Shown here: piece by piece, positions 48,006-58,006 of the stretch | Numbering within the stretch: position 1 is the stretch's first letter | How the letters are laid out: the number at the start of each line of letters is the position of its first letter | Source: Postechiella sp039985655 | Lineage (GTDB): Bacteria; Bacteroidota; Bacteroidia; Flavobacteriales; Flavobacteriaceae | Direction: 5' to 3' | DNA length: 64,000 bases | NCBI GenBank assembly: GCA_039985655.1 | Contig: JBDWSF010000007.1 | Location: forward strand, 1-64,000 | Notes under the pieces: model-generated | Told to the model about the DNA's origin: nothing | Seen by the model: only the letters and a program-made list of their open reading frames with translations | The model's database searches: none | Made by a program: the position numbers and the translations under genes

Positions 48006-49910
48006 ATGATTCGAAAGATTAAACTTAGGATTCTTTTATTGTTTTGTAGTATCGCAATAATGGCATGTGATAAAAAACAAAATGAGTTTTCAATAAAATC
48101 TGTTAGTGAAACCTTAGAGGTTAAAATTATTAATGTAGAAGGAAATTTAAAATATACTCTTTTTAGTGATGGGAAAGAATTAATAAAACCTTCAGAAATA
48201 TCAATAGTTCCAAATGCCCTTACTGAAATAAAAGGTTCAATAGTAAATTCCGAGAATAAGATATGGAAACCGGTTTGGGGTCAGTTTAGTGAAATAAAGG
48301 ATGAATATTCTGAGCTTGTTTTAGATCTTTTAATTGATGCTACAAAAGCCAAATTATATGTTCGTGTTTATAATAATGGTGTTGGTTTTAGATACCAATT
48401 AGAAGAGTTTAAAAAGGGCGTAGAAGCAAATTTTTATTGTGAGTACTTTTTAAATAAAACAGATCAAATTTACTCTCCAAATGGTGAAAAACCTCCATTA
48501 GGACCTCTTAAAATAGAAGACCTAGAGACAATAAAAAAACAGCCAAAATTGAAAACACCTTTGGTTGTAGAGAATTTTGAAAATAAACACTTGTCTCTAT
48601 TAGAATCAGATTTATATGTTGCTCCTCAATTTGGAACCATAAAATTTAAGTTTCTTAAGGATAAAAATATTTTAGTTTCTTCAAATAAGGTAAAACTGGA
48701 AGGAACAAAAGTTACTACGCCTTGGCGAGTTATATTAGTAGAAGAGAAAATAGGAGGTTTAGTAACAAACACTGTTCCGCTTAATCTAGCAACTCCTAAT
48801 AAAATAGAAGACACATCATGGATTCAACCAGGCAAATCACTTTGGGATTGGAGAGTACACGGTTATAAAACAGAAGACGGTTTTGTTTACGGTATAAATA
48901 CAGAAAGCTATTTAAGGTTTATTGATTTTGCGGCAGAAAAAAATATCGAATACTTTTTAATTGATGCCAGTTGGTACACAAAAGTTGCAAATAATCATTT
49001 TGAGATAGTTGATGAATTAGATTTAAAAAAAGTATCTAAGTATGCAAAAGGAAAGGATGTGAAATTGATTTTATACTATGATAGAAAAAAAGGAGATTAT
49101 GGGGATGAAGGTTTGTTTTCTTATTTTGAATCTTTAGGGATGAGTGGTATAAAATATGGATTTATGGGTAATAATGTTTCCTTTACAAGTGATGCTATTC
49201 AGCAAAGTGCAAAAAACCATTTATTAGTAGATTTTCATGATTCCCCAGTACCTTTTACAGGAATTGATAGAACATTTCCTAATGCTATAACCCGAGAATA
49301 TTGTCATGCACAACAAGATGCTAGAAAAGTTTTTACTCCAGAAACTTTTATTAAAATGGCATTAATTAACGCTATTCATGGACCATTAGACATGAATAAT
49401 GGTAATTTTGATTTGATTGGTATCAACAGAGGCGATAGAAAAAAAGGTCCCAAAAAGAAGAATACCTATTTTTCAACAGTAACATCTGAAGTAGCAAGAA
49501 CATTGATTATTCATAGTGGTTTGGTTTGTTTACCAGATGCCCCAGAAGCGTACAATAAAAAGGCAGATTTATTTGAGTTTATTGAAAAAATGCCTGTTGG
49601 GAAATGGGATGAAAGTAAAGTGTTAACTAGTAAAATGGGAAAATATATTACTACTGCAAGAAGACATAATAAAGATTGGTTTATTGCTTCAGTTACCAAT
49701 AAAGAAAAAAGGACATTAGATATTACACTAGATTTTCTACAAGATAAAAAATCATACGCTGTAACTTATTATGAAGACACTGAGGAAACCCATGGGATAG
49801 AAAACCCTGAAGCATATCAAATTAAAACAGGGTCATTAAAAAAAGGAGATGTTATAAAAATTAAAATGGCTGCTGGTGGTGGACATTGTATGTGGATTAG
49901 ACCAGAATAA
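48006..49910 (+). CDS. GH97-like glycosidase lipoprotein with unusual active site
   Basis: A 634-residue lipoprotein (lipobox IMAC, Cys21) with GH97 architecture: N-terminal beta-supersandwich (about 30-270), TIM barrel (about 275-530, SWIQPGKSLWDWR, EYFLIDASWY) and C-terminal beta domain. GH97 enzymes cut alpha-glucosides (inverting) or alpha-galactosides (retaining). Where retaining members have a K-x-D-F nucleophile, this protein reads GIKYGFM (Gly385). Where inverting members have a Glu base after the next strand, it reads VDFHDSPVPFTG (Asp412). The later motif NAITREYCHAQQDAR is conserved in style. It may represent a separate GH97 branch or a changed mechanism. Located between two sulfatase genes. 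Confidence 0.75.
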   Translation: MIRKIKLRILLLFCSIAIMACDKKQNEFSIKSVSETLEVKIINVEGNLKYTLFSDGKELIKPSEISIVPNALTEIKGSIVNSENKIWKPVWGQFSEIKDEYSELVLDLLIDATKAKLYVRVYNNGVGFRYQLEEFKKGVEANFYCEYFLNKTDQIYSPNGEKPPLGPLKIEDLETIKKQPKLKTPLVVENFENKHLSLLESDLYVAPQFGTIKFKFLKDKNILVSSNKVKLEGTKVTTPWRVILVEEKIGGLVTNTVPLNLATPNKIEDTSWIQPGKSLWDWRVHGYKTEDGFVYGINTESYLRFIDFAAEKNIEYFLIDASWYTKVANNHFEIVDELDLKKVSKYAKGKDVKLILYYDRKKGDYGDEGLFSYFESLGMSGIKYGFMGNNVSFTSDAIQQSAKNHLLVDFHDSPVPFTGIDRTFPNAITREYCHAQQDARKVFTPETFIKMALINAIHGPLDMNNGNFDLIGINRGDRKKGPKKKNTYFSTVTSEVARTLIIHSGLVCLPDAPEAYNKKADLFEFIEKMPVGKWDESKVLTSKMGKYITTARRHNKDWFIASVTNKEKRTLDITLDFLQDKKSYAVTYYEDTEETHGIENPEAYQIKTGSLKKGDVIKIKMAAGGGHCMWIRPE

Positions 49911-49919
49911 AATTAAATT

Positions 49920-51515
49920 ATGAGAAATATTATTTCAACAATTGTTCTATTATTACTAATATCATCATGTAATAAATTAGAAAAAAAAGAATCAGTTTCA
50001 ACAAAACCAAATGTGCTTTTCATATTGGTAGATGATTTAGGATATGCTGATTTGGGAATTATGGGGAGTAAATATTACGAAACTCCAAATATTGATAAAA
50101 TCGCGACATCTGGAACTGTTTTTACAAATGGATATGCAGCCTGTACGGTATGTAGTCCTTCTAGAGCAAGTTTAATGACAGGACAAAACCCTGCGAGACA
50201 TGGAATCACCCAATTTGAAGGGCCTAGAAATAGTGGGCAATCATGGAAGGAACGTAAACGTTTTACTAAATTGTTACCACCAGAGTATAGACATCATTTA
50301 GATACTATGTCTGTGACAATGCCAGAAGCTTTTAAAGAACAGGGGTATACTACTTTTTTTGCAGGGAAATGGCATTTAGGTGGTAAAGAACAAAAGTCGT
50401 TGCCTACCGATCATGGTTTTGATGTAAATGTTGGAGGAAATGATTCTGGAGGCCCAAGAGGAGGTTACTTTTCTCCATATAAAAACGATAATTTACCAAA
50501 TTTACCAGAAGAAAAAGGTTTAAACTTATCTATGAAACTTGCAAAAGAGACAAGTGAGTTTATTGAAAAAAACAAAGACAATCAGTTTTTTGCTTATTTA
50601 TCTTTTTACGCCGTTCATGGTGGTATTCAAACCACGAAGGAAAAATGGACGAAATATCGTAATAAGGCAGAAAAAATGGGAATTTATGAAGAAGGGTTTG
50701 AAATGGAGCGTGTTTTACCAGTAAGAAAATATCAAGATAACCCTGTTTATGCAGGATTGATTGAACATGTAGATGATGCTATAGGTACTGTAATGAAAAC
50801 TTTAAAAGACTTGAATTTAGATAAAAATACCATTGTTGTTTTTACATCCGATAACGGAGGTGTTACTTCTGGCGATAGTTATTCTACCAATCAATTGAGT
50901 TTAAGAGGCGGGAAAGGGTATCAATGGGAAGGAGGAACAAGAATCCCATATTTTATTCATGTACCATGGTTGGAACAAAATGGATCTAAAATTGATGTTC
51001 CTGTTTCTGGTACAGATTTATACCCTACATTATTAGATTTAGCAGGTTTACCTCTTAAACCAGAAGCTCATAATGATGGTGAAAGTTTAAAACCTTTGTT
51101 AATTGGTGAAACGATTAAAGAGAGACCTTTATATTGGCATTATCCGCATTATGGAAATCAAGGAGGAGAACCGAGTTCTATCATCAGAAAAGGAGATTGG
51201 AAATTAATTTATTATTGGGAAGACTTACATGCAGAATTATACAATTTAAAAACTGATTTGGGTGAACGTAATGATGTAGCTAAAACAAATCCTGAAATAG
51301 CAAAAAAAATGAAAAATCAGTTGTTAGTTTGGTTAAAATCTATGAATACACATTATGCACAAGTAGACCCAGAATGGGATGAGGTTGCTCGTAAAGAATG
51401 GTTGAAAAATCAGAAAACAAAGAATTTACCAGGTCGCGAAAAACAACGTAAAAAAATGCTGTCTCCAAACTGGAAACCTAATGAAGACTGGTGGGGAAGT
51501 GAGGTTGAAAAATAA
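49920..51515 (+). CDS. Sulfatase (S1 family) lipoprotein
   Basis: A 531-residue lipoprotein (lipobox LISSC, Cys17). It has NVLFILVDDLGYADLGIMG for metal binding, the modification motif CSPSRASLMTGQNPARHG with Cys78, GKWHLGG, and TSDNGGVTSG. The sequence style recalls the S1_16 subfamily, in which galactan and carrageenan sulfatases occur, but that is from memory. It starts 9 bp after the GH97-like gene and 18 bp before the GH117-like gene, consistent with one transcript. Confidence 0.9.
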   Translation: MRNIISTIVLLLLISSCNKLEKKESVSTKPNVLFILVDDLGYADLGIMGSKYYETPNIDKIATSGTVFTNGYAACTVCSPSRASLMTGQNPARHGITQFEGPRNSGQSWKERKRFTKLLPPEYRHHLDTMSVTMPEAFKEQGYTTFFAGKWHLGGKEQKSLPTDHGFDVNVGGNDSGGPRGGYFSPYKNDNLPNLPEEKGLNLSMKLAKETSEFIEKNKDNQFFAYLSFYAVHGGIQTTKEKWTKYRNKAEKMGIYEEGFEMERVLPVRKYQDNPVYAGLIEHVDDAIGTVMKTLKDLNLDKNTIVVFTSDNGGVTSGDSYSTNQLSLRGGKGYQWEGGTRIPYFIHVPWLEQNGSKIDVPVSGTDLYPTLLDLAGLPLKPEAHNDGESLKPLLIGETIKERPLYWHYPHYGNQGGEPSSIIRKGDWKLIYYWEDLHAELYNLKTDLGERNDVAKTNPEIAKKMKNQLLVWLKSMNTHYAQVDPEWDEVARKEWLKNQKTKNLPGREKQRKKMLSPNWKPNEDWWGSEVEK

Positions 51516-51533
51516 AACTTAAAATAGTACTAA

Positions 51534-52511
51534 ATGAACATTTTTTTTATAATGATAACCTTGATTTTTTTAGGAATAAATAGTTCCTTTTCTCAATCAA
51601 GCATAAAATCGGTAACAGCATTATATTCGCCTATTATAGCATTAGGTTCCGAAGAAGGTATTAAACGGGGAGATCCTAGCGATATTATAAAAGTAGGATC
51701 GTTGTATTATGTTTGGTATTGGAAAGTAGGAGACAATATTAGATGGGCAACTTGGTATGCTACATCGCCAGATGGATTTACTTGGACAGAAAAAGGAGAA
51801 GTACTACCTCCAGGAAAAGAAGGTAGTTGGGATGATGAAGGTTGTTTTACACCGGGGATTTTAGTAACTAACAATAAATATTATCTTTTTTATTCTGGGG
51901 TAAACAATCCATATCGAACAAAGGATCTTGAAAAATCAAAAACTAGAATAGGAATAGCTGTTTCAGATTCACCTGATGGTCCTTGGACAAAGTTTTCAGG
52001 CAATCCAATAATGGTTCCTAGTACCGATACTACTGAGTTTGATAGTCACAGAATTGATGATGCCAGTATTATTGTCCGTGATGGTAAATATTGGTTATAT
52101 TATAAAGGGCGTCAATGGGGAAAATCACCAAGAGAAACTAAAATGGGTGTTGCCATTGCTAATAAACCAGAAGGCCCATATATAAAATATGAAAACAATC
52201 CTGTTGTTAGAGGAGGACATGAAGTATTAGTTTGGCCTCAAGGAAATGGAGTTGCAACAATGATTGGAAAAGAAGGGCCTGAGAATGTTCGAAAATCTAT
52301 TATGTATGCCGAAGATGGTTTAAATTTTATAAAGACACATAGTTTCATAAATAAAAATGTCCCCTTAGCTCCGGGTGCTTATCGCCCTGAAGCATTTACT
52401 GATACTGATAATGGTAAGATTATAAAATGGGGCGTACACAGAATGATTAATAAAAATGGACAATTTCTAGAAAGATTTGATTTAAAGGAAGTTTCTGAAA
52501 ATTCAAAGTAA
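51534..52511 (+). CDS. GH117-like five-bladed propeller, predicted anhydro-galactosidase
   Basis: A 325-residue secreted protein (signal peptide ending near SSFSQ). It has a five-bladed beta-propeller pattern with repeated YYVWYW, YYLFYSG and YWLYYKG strands. GDPSDIIKVG, FDSHRIDDASIIVRDGKYW and RGGHEVLVWPQGNGVA match what I recall of GH117, which includes alpha-1,3-(3,6-anhydro)-L-galactosidases that finish agar oligosaccharide breakdown. It is somewhat shorter than typical GH117 members, which carry an N-terminal helical extension for dimerisation. A related GH43-type activity is the alternative. It supports an agar- or porphyran-like substrate. Confidence 0.65.
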   Translation: MNIFFIMITLIFLGINSSFSQSSIKSVTALYSPIIALGSEEGIKRGDPSDIIKVGSLYYVWYWKVGDNIRWATWYATSPDGFTWTEKGEVLPPGKEGSWDDEGCFTPGILVTNNKYYLFYSGVNNPYRTKDLEKSKTRIGIAVSDSPDGPWTKFSGNPIMVPSTDTTEFDSHRIDDASIIVRDGKYWLYYKGRQWGKSPRETKMGVAIANKPEGPYIKYENNPVVRGGHEVLVWPQGNGVATMIGKEGPENVRKSIMYAEDGLNFIKTHSFINKNVPLAPGAYRPEAFTDTDNGKIIKWGVHRMINKNGQFLERFDLKEVSENSK

Positions 52512-52544
52512 AGAAACAGGCGTAAATCAAAAAGTATAATTAAC

Positions 52545-55118
52545 ATGAATAACATGAATAAAATGAGTAACAGATTTTTGAAAATTAACTTATTATCATT
52601 ATTGATTATCTGTTTGAGTTGTGAAACAACTCAAGAGAAAAAAAATGAACAAAAAACAAGTGTCAAAAGTGATAAAGGAGAAATAACTTCAGTTTCTGGT
52701 ACAAGAAAAATAAGTGGTATTTATCCGCATTTAACAAGTTATGCTCACGCAAGAAAAAACGGAACATACAATTTTGGAAATGAATGTGGTATTGGAGGTT
52801 TAGCAGTTTGGAATGAGAAACTGTACATGATTAATTATGCTGCACACGAACCAAAAGGAAGTGAACATAAACTGTATGTTATTGATAAAGATAAAAATAT
52901 GGAAGTCTTTCAGGGGAGTATAGGAGGTACTCCAGCGGCAAGAATGATACATAAAGAGTCTAATCAATTATTTATTGGTCCCTATGTAATCGATAAATCT
53001 GGAGCGGTAAGGGTAATTCCTATTAAAGATATGAAAGGGCGTTTAACAGCAATTGCTAGACATCTAAAGGATCCTGAAAACAAGGTGTATTATTATGACA
53101 TGGAAGGGATGTTATATGAAGTTAATGTACATACTTTAAAAGTTAAAAAGTTATATCATAATCCATTGCCAGGTTGGCATGGTAAAGGAGCTTACACAAG
53201 TCAAAATAAATTAATACTAGCCAACAATGGAGAACACCATCATGAAGGTAGTAAAGCTTGGAAAGTTGTTCTAGAAAATAAGCATTCGGAAGAAGATAAT
53301 GGAATTTTGGCTGAGTTTGATGGTGAGAATTTTAAAGTTATAGAAAGAAGACAGTTTACAGATGTTACAACAAAAAACGGAATTAACGCTGTCTCAAATG
53401 ACCAATCTCCATTATGGGCAATGGGATGGGATAAAAGATCCGTTCGATTAAAAGTTTTAGAGAATAATGAATGGCAAACGTTTTTATTACCAAAAGCAAC
53501 CTATAATAACGATCCTTCACATGGATGGTTTACAGAATGGCCAAGAATTAGAGAAATTGGAAACGGAAAAATGATGATGGACATGCATGGTATGTTTTAC
53601 GATTTCCCCGCTACTTTTTCTCATAACAATACAGCAGGGATTCAACCAATGGGATCTCATTTACGCTATATTCCAGACTTTTTGAGTTGGAACAATCAAA
53701 TTGTACTAGCAACAGACGAAACAAGTATACAAGGTAATCCGCTTGCTGGTCAACCACAATCCAATCTTTGGTTTGGTAGTCGTGATGAAATAATGAATTG
53801 GGGACCAAAATCTGCTTATGGAGCCATTTGGTTAAATGATGAAGTTAATGCAGAAAAACCTTCGCTACCTTTTTTAATTTCTGGTTTTGATCATAGAATT
53901 TTACACTTAAACAATACAGGTGACAAATCTGTAAACATAACAATTCAAATAGATGAAAAAGGAACTGGTGACTGGAAAGCTTTAAAACAATTGGTTTTAG
54001 AAAAAGAGGAATACAATTATTTTACTTTTAATGATGATTTAAAAGCGGAATGGGTTAGATTAATTTCCGATGGAACGAGTACGTTGACAGCTACTTTTCA
54101 TTTTACAGATAGCAATCTTAAAAACAAGGAATCTGGTAAAGAATTATTTAAATCACTTGCCAATATAGATGAGTCTACAGACAATGTATCATTTGCAAAA
54201 CTTTTCAGCAATAAAACAAATTATAATTTAAGTGTTTATTCAGGAGTTATAGAAAACAATGAATTTAAAAACACAGAATCATATGAGTTTTTAAAATATG
54301 ATTTCAGATATGAAAAAGGGATTAAAGATTCAATTTCAATAAATACATTAAAGAATAAAAAGGTTGGTGAAGAAGTTGATTTCTTCAATAAAAAATCTAC
54401 AGATATTTCTAATGCAAAAGAGAAAGAGATATGGTCTGAGGATGATGCATCGGTTATTTTACATGCTAAAAAGTATCAATTAAGGCTACCAAAAGGTAAT
54501 GCCAAGTACTCAAATCAATTTTCAGCAAAAACAACTCGAGTAACTAGAGAATTAGAATCTGAAAGAGAGTTAGCTAATATTTCGGGAACATTTTATGAAT
54601 TACCACTTTATAAAGTAGGAAAAGAACCTTTATATAAAATGATGCGTCCTGTTGCAACACACAATAAGCAAATTACAGAATTTAATACTTGGAATGGTTT
54701 ATTAGTTTTAAGTGGAGTTAAATTAGAGGCTGAAGCATCAGAACACGTATATAAATCTGAAGATGGTAATGTGGCACTTTGGTTTGGTGGAATTGATGAT
54801 TTATGGAGTTTTGGAAAACCAGTAGGACAAGGAGGGCCATGGAAAAACAGCCAAGTAAAAGCAAACCAGCTATCAGACATGTATTTAATGACAGGTTATG
54901 ATGATAAAACATTAGAACTAGAATCTGATGTGGATACTGAGTTTGAATTATATATTCATGTCAATCATTATTTAGATATCCCTGTTTTATTCAAAACATT
55001 TAAAGTAAAAGCAGGAGAAAAACTAACATATAAATTCCCTAAAGGATTTAGTGCACATTGGGCACAGTTAAAAACAACAAACAATTGTAAAGCTACTGCT
55101 TGGTTTGTTTATAAATAA
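52545..55118 (+). CDS. Large lipoprotein with propeller-like N-terminus, function unknown
   Basis: An 857-residue lipoprotein (lipobox CLSC, Cys26; a start at the Met seven codons in is also possible). The N-terminal 400 residues show repeated strands as in a beta-propeller (GIGGLAVWNEKLYMINY, LFIGPYVIDKSG, KVYYYDMEGMLYEV, NKLILANNGEHHHEGS, DFLSWNNQIVLATDE). The second half holds two parts beginning NLWFGSRDEI and ALWFGGIDDL, each followed by a small beta-sandwich, which suggests an internal duplication. His- and Trp-rich loops (NNGEHHHEG, DPSHGWFTEW) could be an active site. I do not recognise a family; a propeller lyase or a binding protein are possible. It is flanked by GH117-like and FAD oxidoreductase genes. 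Confidence 0.6.
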   Translation: MNNMNKMSNRFLKINLLSLLIICLSCETTQEKKNEQKTSVKSDKGEITSVSGTRKISGIYPHLTSYAHARKNGTYNFGNECGIGGLAVWNEKLYMINYAAHEPKGSEHKLYVIDKDKNMEVFQGSIGGTPAARMIHKESNQLFIGPYVIDKSGAVRVIPIKDMKGRLTAIARHLKDPENKVYYYDMEGMLYEVNVHTLKVKKLYHNPLPGWHGKGAYTSQNKLILANNGEHHHEGSKAWKVVLENKHSEEDNGILAEFDGENFKVIERRQFTDVTTKNGINAVSNDQSPLWAMGWDKRSVRLKVLENNEWQTFLLPKATYNNDPSHGWFTEWPRIREIGNGKMMMDMHGMFYDFPATFSHNNTAGIQPMGSHLRYIPDFLSWNNQIVLATDETSIQGNPLAGQPQSNLWFGSRDEIMNWGPKSAYGAIWLNDEVNAEKPSLPFLISGFDHRILHLNNTGDKSVNITIQIDEKGTGDWKALKQLVLEKEEYNYFTFNDDLKAEWVRLISDGTSTLTATFHFTDSNLKNKESGKELFKSLANIDESTDNVSFAKLFSNKTNYNLSVYSGVIENNEFKNTESYEFLKYDFRYEKGIKDSISINTLKNKKVGEEVDFFNKKSTDISNAKEKEIWSEDDASVILHAKKYQLRLPKGNAKYSNQFSAKTTRVTRELESERELANISGTFYELPLYKVGKEPLYKMMRPVATHNKQITEFNTWNGLLVLSGVKLEAEASEHVYKSEDGNVALWFGGIDDLWSFGKPVGQGGPWKNSQVKANQLSDMYLMTGYDDKTLELESDVDTEFELYIHVNHYLDIPVLFKTFKVKAGEKLTYKFPKGFSAHWAQLKTTNNCKATAWFVYK

Positions 55119-55127
55119 TTAACAATT

Positions 55128-56891
55128 ATGAAGATATTTAAAATAGCGTTGTTTTGTGTTATACAGTTTTTGTTTACAAAAGCGATAGCACAAGACGTTT
55201 TAATAGAAACAGAAAGTTTTATTGATAAAGGAGGTTGGGTGTTAGATCAACAATTTGTTGAACAAATGGGATCTCCATATTTAATGGCGCATGGCATGGG
55301 AATACCTGTTGATAATGCCAAAACTAAAATTAATTTCAATAAAAAAGGGAAATATCATGTTTGGGTTAGAACCAAAAATTGGGTTCCTGGAAATTGGGAA
55401 GCACCTGGACAATTTAATATTATTGTTAATGGTAAAACTTTAAAGAAAAACTTAGGAACTCAACCAGATTGGAATTGGGAGTATGCAGGTAAGGTGAAAT
55501 TAAAAGCAGGTGCTGTATCTATAGAATTATCAGATTTAACAGGTTTTAACGGTAGATGTGATGCTGTTTATTTTAGTAAATCAAAAACACTTCCTTCAGA
55601 AGCAAATCAAGCTGAATGGAGAAAAACTAAATTAGGGGAAACACAAGTTCCTGAGAAACAACAAAATTATGATTTAGTCATTACAGGTGGTGGTTTAGCG
55701 GGTTGTGCTGCTGCAATTTCTGCTGCAGAACAAGGATTACATGTCGCTTTGATTCATGACAGGCCCGTTTTAGGAGGGAATGCTAGTGATGAAGTTCGTG
55801 TTCATACGTTAGGGATTTATGGTAAGTACGAGCGTATCTTAAAAATGATAGATACAAAGCACTATCCTAATGGATCATATAAAGCAAAATACGATCAAAT
55901 AAGAAGAGATAAAAATGTAAAAAGTATAGAAAATATTGACTTGTTCTTAAATTGGAGAGCTTATGATGCAGTTGCAACAAACAATACTATCCAGTTTGTT
56001 GATGCTAGAAATACTTCAACAGGTGAAAGAATCCGTTTTAGTGCTCCTCGGTTTGTAGATGCTACAGGAGATGGATGGATTGGTTATTGGGCAGGTGCTA
56101 AATTTTCTTATGGTAGAGAAAGCTATAAAACCTATGGAGAAAATTGGGACAAATGGGGTGAAATGTGGAGTCCAGAAGAGGCAGATGATTTTGTAATGGG
56201 ATCTTCAGTACTTTGGCAAAACGAAAAAACAAATGAAATTCATGAATTTCCTGAATTGCCTTGGGCTAAAGACGTAGCTAAAGATCATAAAGCAATTAAA
56301 GGGGAGTGGTATTGGGAGTTTTCAAGAAACGATTTACATCAAATTCACGATGCTGAAGAAATTAGAGATCACATGTTAAGAGCTATTTATGGTTCTTTTG
56401 CAAATGCCAAAAAGCTAGAAAAAAATAAAAACTATAAATTGCAATGGGTTTCCTATTTGGTAGGAAAAAGAGAATCTAGAAGATTAATTGGAGATTATAT
56501 TTATACCTTTAATGATGTAAGAAACAATACCAAGTTTGAAGATGCTGTAGTTGAAGAAATTAGAGAAGTTGATGTTCATTATCAAAGAAATTTGAAAGAT
56601 CATGAAGAACCCGACTTTCTTTCGGAAGCAGCCTTTTATAAGACAAAAAAATATTATGTTCCTTATAGGAGTTTATATTCTAAAAACATAGATAATTTAT
56701 TTATGGCAGGTCGTAATTTTAGTTGTTCTCATATCGGTTTAGGAGGGCCAAGAGTAATGCTTACAACAGGTCAAATGGGAGCAGCAGTTGGACTTGCAGC
56801 TGTAATCTGTGAAAAGTATAATATAAGTCCAAGAGACGTATATACAGATCATTTACAAGAATACCTAGATTTAATAGAAAATCAACAATAG
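55128..56891 (+). CDS. FAD-dependent oxidoreductase with N-terminal carbohydrate-binding-like domain
   Basis: A 587-residue exported protein (signal peptide ending TKAIAQ). The first 130 residues form a jelly-roll of the type found in golvesin-like or xanthan-lyase-associated domains (GKYHVWVRTKNWVPGNWE, FNIIVNGKTLKK). A Rossmann FAD-binding motif follows, VITGGGLAGCAAAISAAEQG (from residue 183; GGG begins at 187), then LGGNASDEVRVHTLG and the C-terminal NLFMAGRNFSCSHIGLGGPRVMLTTGQ. This is the FAD_oxidored family (PF12831-like). It probably oxidises a sugar in the periplasm and needs an electron acceptor. The next gene, overlapping by 1 bp, encodes a predicted flavinylated protein that could be the partner. 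Confidence 0.75.
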   Translation: MKIFKIALFCVIQFLFTKAIAQDVLIETESFIDKGGWVLDQQFVEQMGSPYLMAHGMGIPVDNAKTKINFNKKGKYHVWVRTKNWVPGNWEAPGQFNIIVNGKTLKKNLGTQPDWNWEYAGKVKLKAGAVSIELSDLTGFNGRCDAVYFSKSKTLPSEANQAEWRKTKLGETQVPEKQQNYDLVITGGGLAGCAAAISAAEQGLHVALIHDRPVLGGNASDEVRVHTLGIYGKYERILKMIDTKHYPNGSYKAKYDQIRRDKNVKSIENIDLFLNWRAYDAVATNNTIQFVDARNTSTGERIRFSAPRFVDATGDGWIGYWAGAKFSYGRESYKTYGENWDKWGEMWSPEEADDFVMGSSVLWQNEKTNEIHEFPELPWAKDVAKDHKAIKGEWYWEFSRNDLHQIHDAEEIRDHMLRAIYGSFANAKKLEKNKNYKLQWVSYLVGKRESRRLIGDYIYTFNDVRNNTKFEDAVVEEIREVDVHYQRNLKDHEEPDFLSEAAFYKTKKYYVPYRSLYSKNIDNLFMAGRNFSCSHIGLGGPRVMLTTGQMGAAVGLAAVICEKYNISPRDVYTDHLQEYLDLIENQQ

Positions 56892-58006
56892 TGTTTAAAT
56901 CATTTGCTCTCATAATTGTTTCACTTGTAATTACAGGTTTTTACCATCAAAAAAAGATGGATTATAAACCTATGTTTTTTAACATGGAAAATGAGTGGCA
57001 AGATGTCGTGGCAGATATACCTGTTTTTAAATTTAAAACAGCATCATTAAATTCTAGTTATGATTCTCCTGTAAGTTATCAGGTAAGATTATTATCAAAC
57101 AAGAAGCGTGAACCTTTGTTGTTTTTTGCAGATATAGAAACCACTGTTTGTGCAGATGGTGAATGTAAACTGGCCAATTTAAAAGTGTTTTGGAATTTAT
57201 TAGGGAATTATGTTGGATATGGAGTTGACCCCAAATTGCCACTAACAAAGTATGAACATGATGCGTTTGAAGAGAAAGATTATGCTAAGCTTCATCAATT
57301 ACTTTTAGATAATAATTCTATTTTAAAAAGAAGAAAAATGTCTGATTTGATAGATACAGTGTATGTGTCAAAATCAGATATGTTTTCAAATCAAGTAGAT
57401 GCGATATCAGGAGCTACAAAAACAGAAATAAAAGAATCTGTAGTAAAAGGAGGGCTTTATTCATGTTATACATTATGGCATATTGTTCATGGTGATGTAA
57501 ACAAAAAAATTAAGTTATATACAGATTCAATTCATACAGATAAACTTAACCAGTATTGTTTAAATACTGATTACAAAGATTATCAGAATTATGCTTTAAA
57601 ACATATTCCAAAAGAAAAGTATGGAGATCACATAAAGCAAATATTGCAAATTTTTAAAACGAATGATGGATTGACCAGAGCATATGTTTTAAAAAAAATA
57701 CCTGATACTATTTTTTCTAAACAAAAAGTGACTACTGAAATATATAATACTTTTCCAGAAGTAGATATTAACACTAGAACATTGCTGATTAAAAAAATAG
57801 AAAACACAGATTTTGCAGCCGTCGAGATATTATCAAAATACTTGAGGTATATGACAAAGAATCAACTTAAATTATATTTAGAATATTTAAAAAACACTTC
57901 TGAAAATATAAATAAAAAGACGATTTCTAATTTAAAAAGAACAAGTAAGGATAAAAATTACCCTTATAATTATATGGTTAAAGAATACCTAAACAACAGA
58001 AAATGA
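56891..58006 (+). CDS. Predicted flavinylated (SGAT) periplasmic protein
   Basis: A 371-residue protein starting with GTG inside TAGTG, so it overlaps the previous stop by one base. This start keeps the N-terminal signal/anchor (FALIIVSLVITGF). The motif DAISGATKTEIKES (Thr176) matches the FMN-binding domain motif in which ApbE attaches FMN to Thr. This domain is known from NqrC, RnfG and extracytoplasmic electron-transfer proteins. Before it lies ETTVCADGECKLANLKVFW, with a Cys pair; after it come helical repeats (about 200-371). It may carry electrons from the FAD oxidoreductase. Its last 4 bp (ATGA) overlap the next gene. Confidence 0.6.
   Translation: MFKSFALIIVSLVITGFYHQKKMDYKPMFFNMENEWQDVVADIPVFKFKTASLNSSYDSPVSYQVRLLSNKKREPLLFFADIETTVCADGECKLANLKVFWNLLGNYVGYGVDPKLPLTKYEHDAFEEKDYAKLHQLLLDNNSILKRRKMSDLIDTVYVSKSDMFSNQVDAISGATKTEIKESVVKGGLYSCYTLWHIVHGDVNKKIKLYTDSIHTDKLNQYCLNTDYKDYQNYALKHIPKEKYGDHIKQILQIFKTNDGLTRAYVLKKIPDTIFSKQKVTTEIYNTFPEVDINTRTLLIKKIENTDFAAVEILSKYLRYMTKNQLKLYLEYLKNTSENINKKTISNLKRTSKDKNYPYNYMVKEYLNNRK

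Noticed and set aside
53611..53808. Open frames on the strand opposite the large genes (for example here, and at 54608 and 42651)
   Set aside because: They are shadows of long genes that have signal peptides and known motifs.
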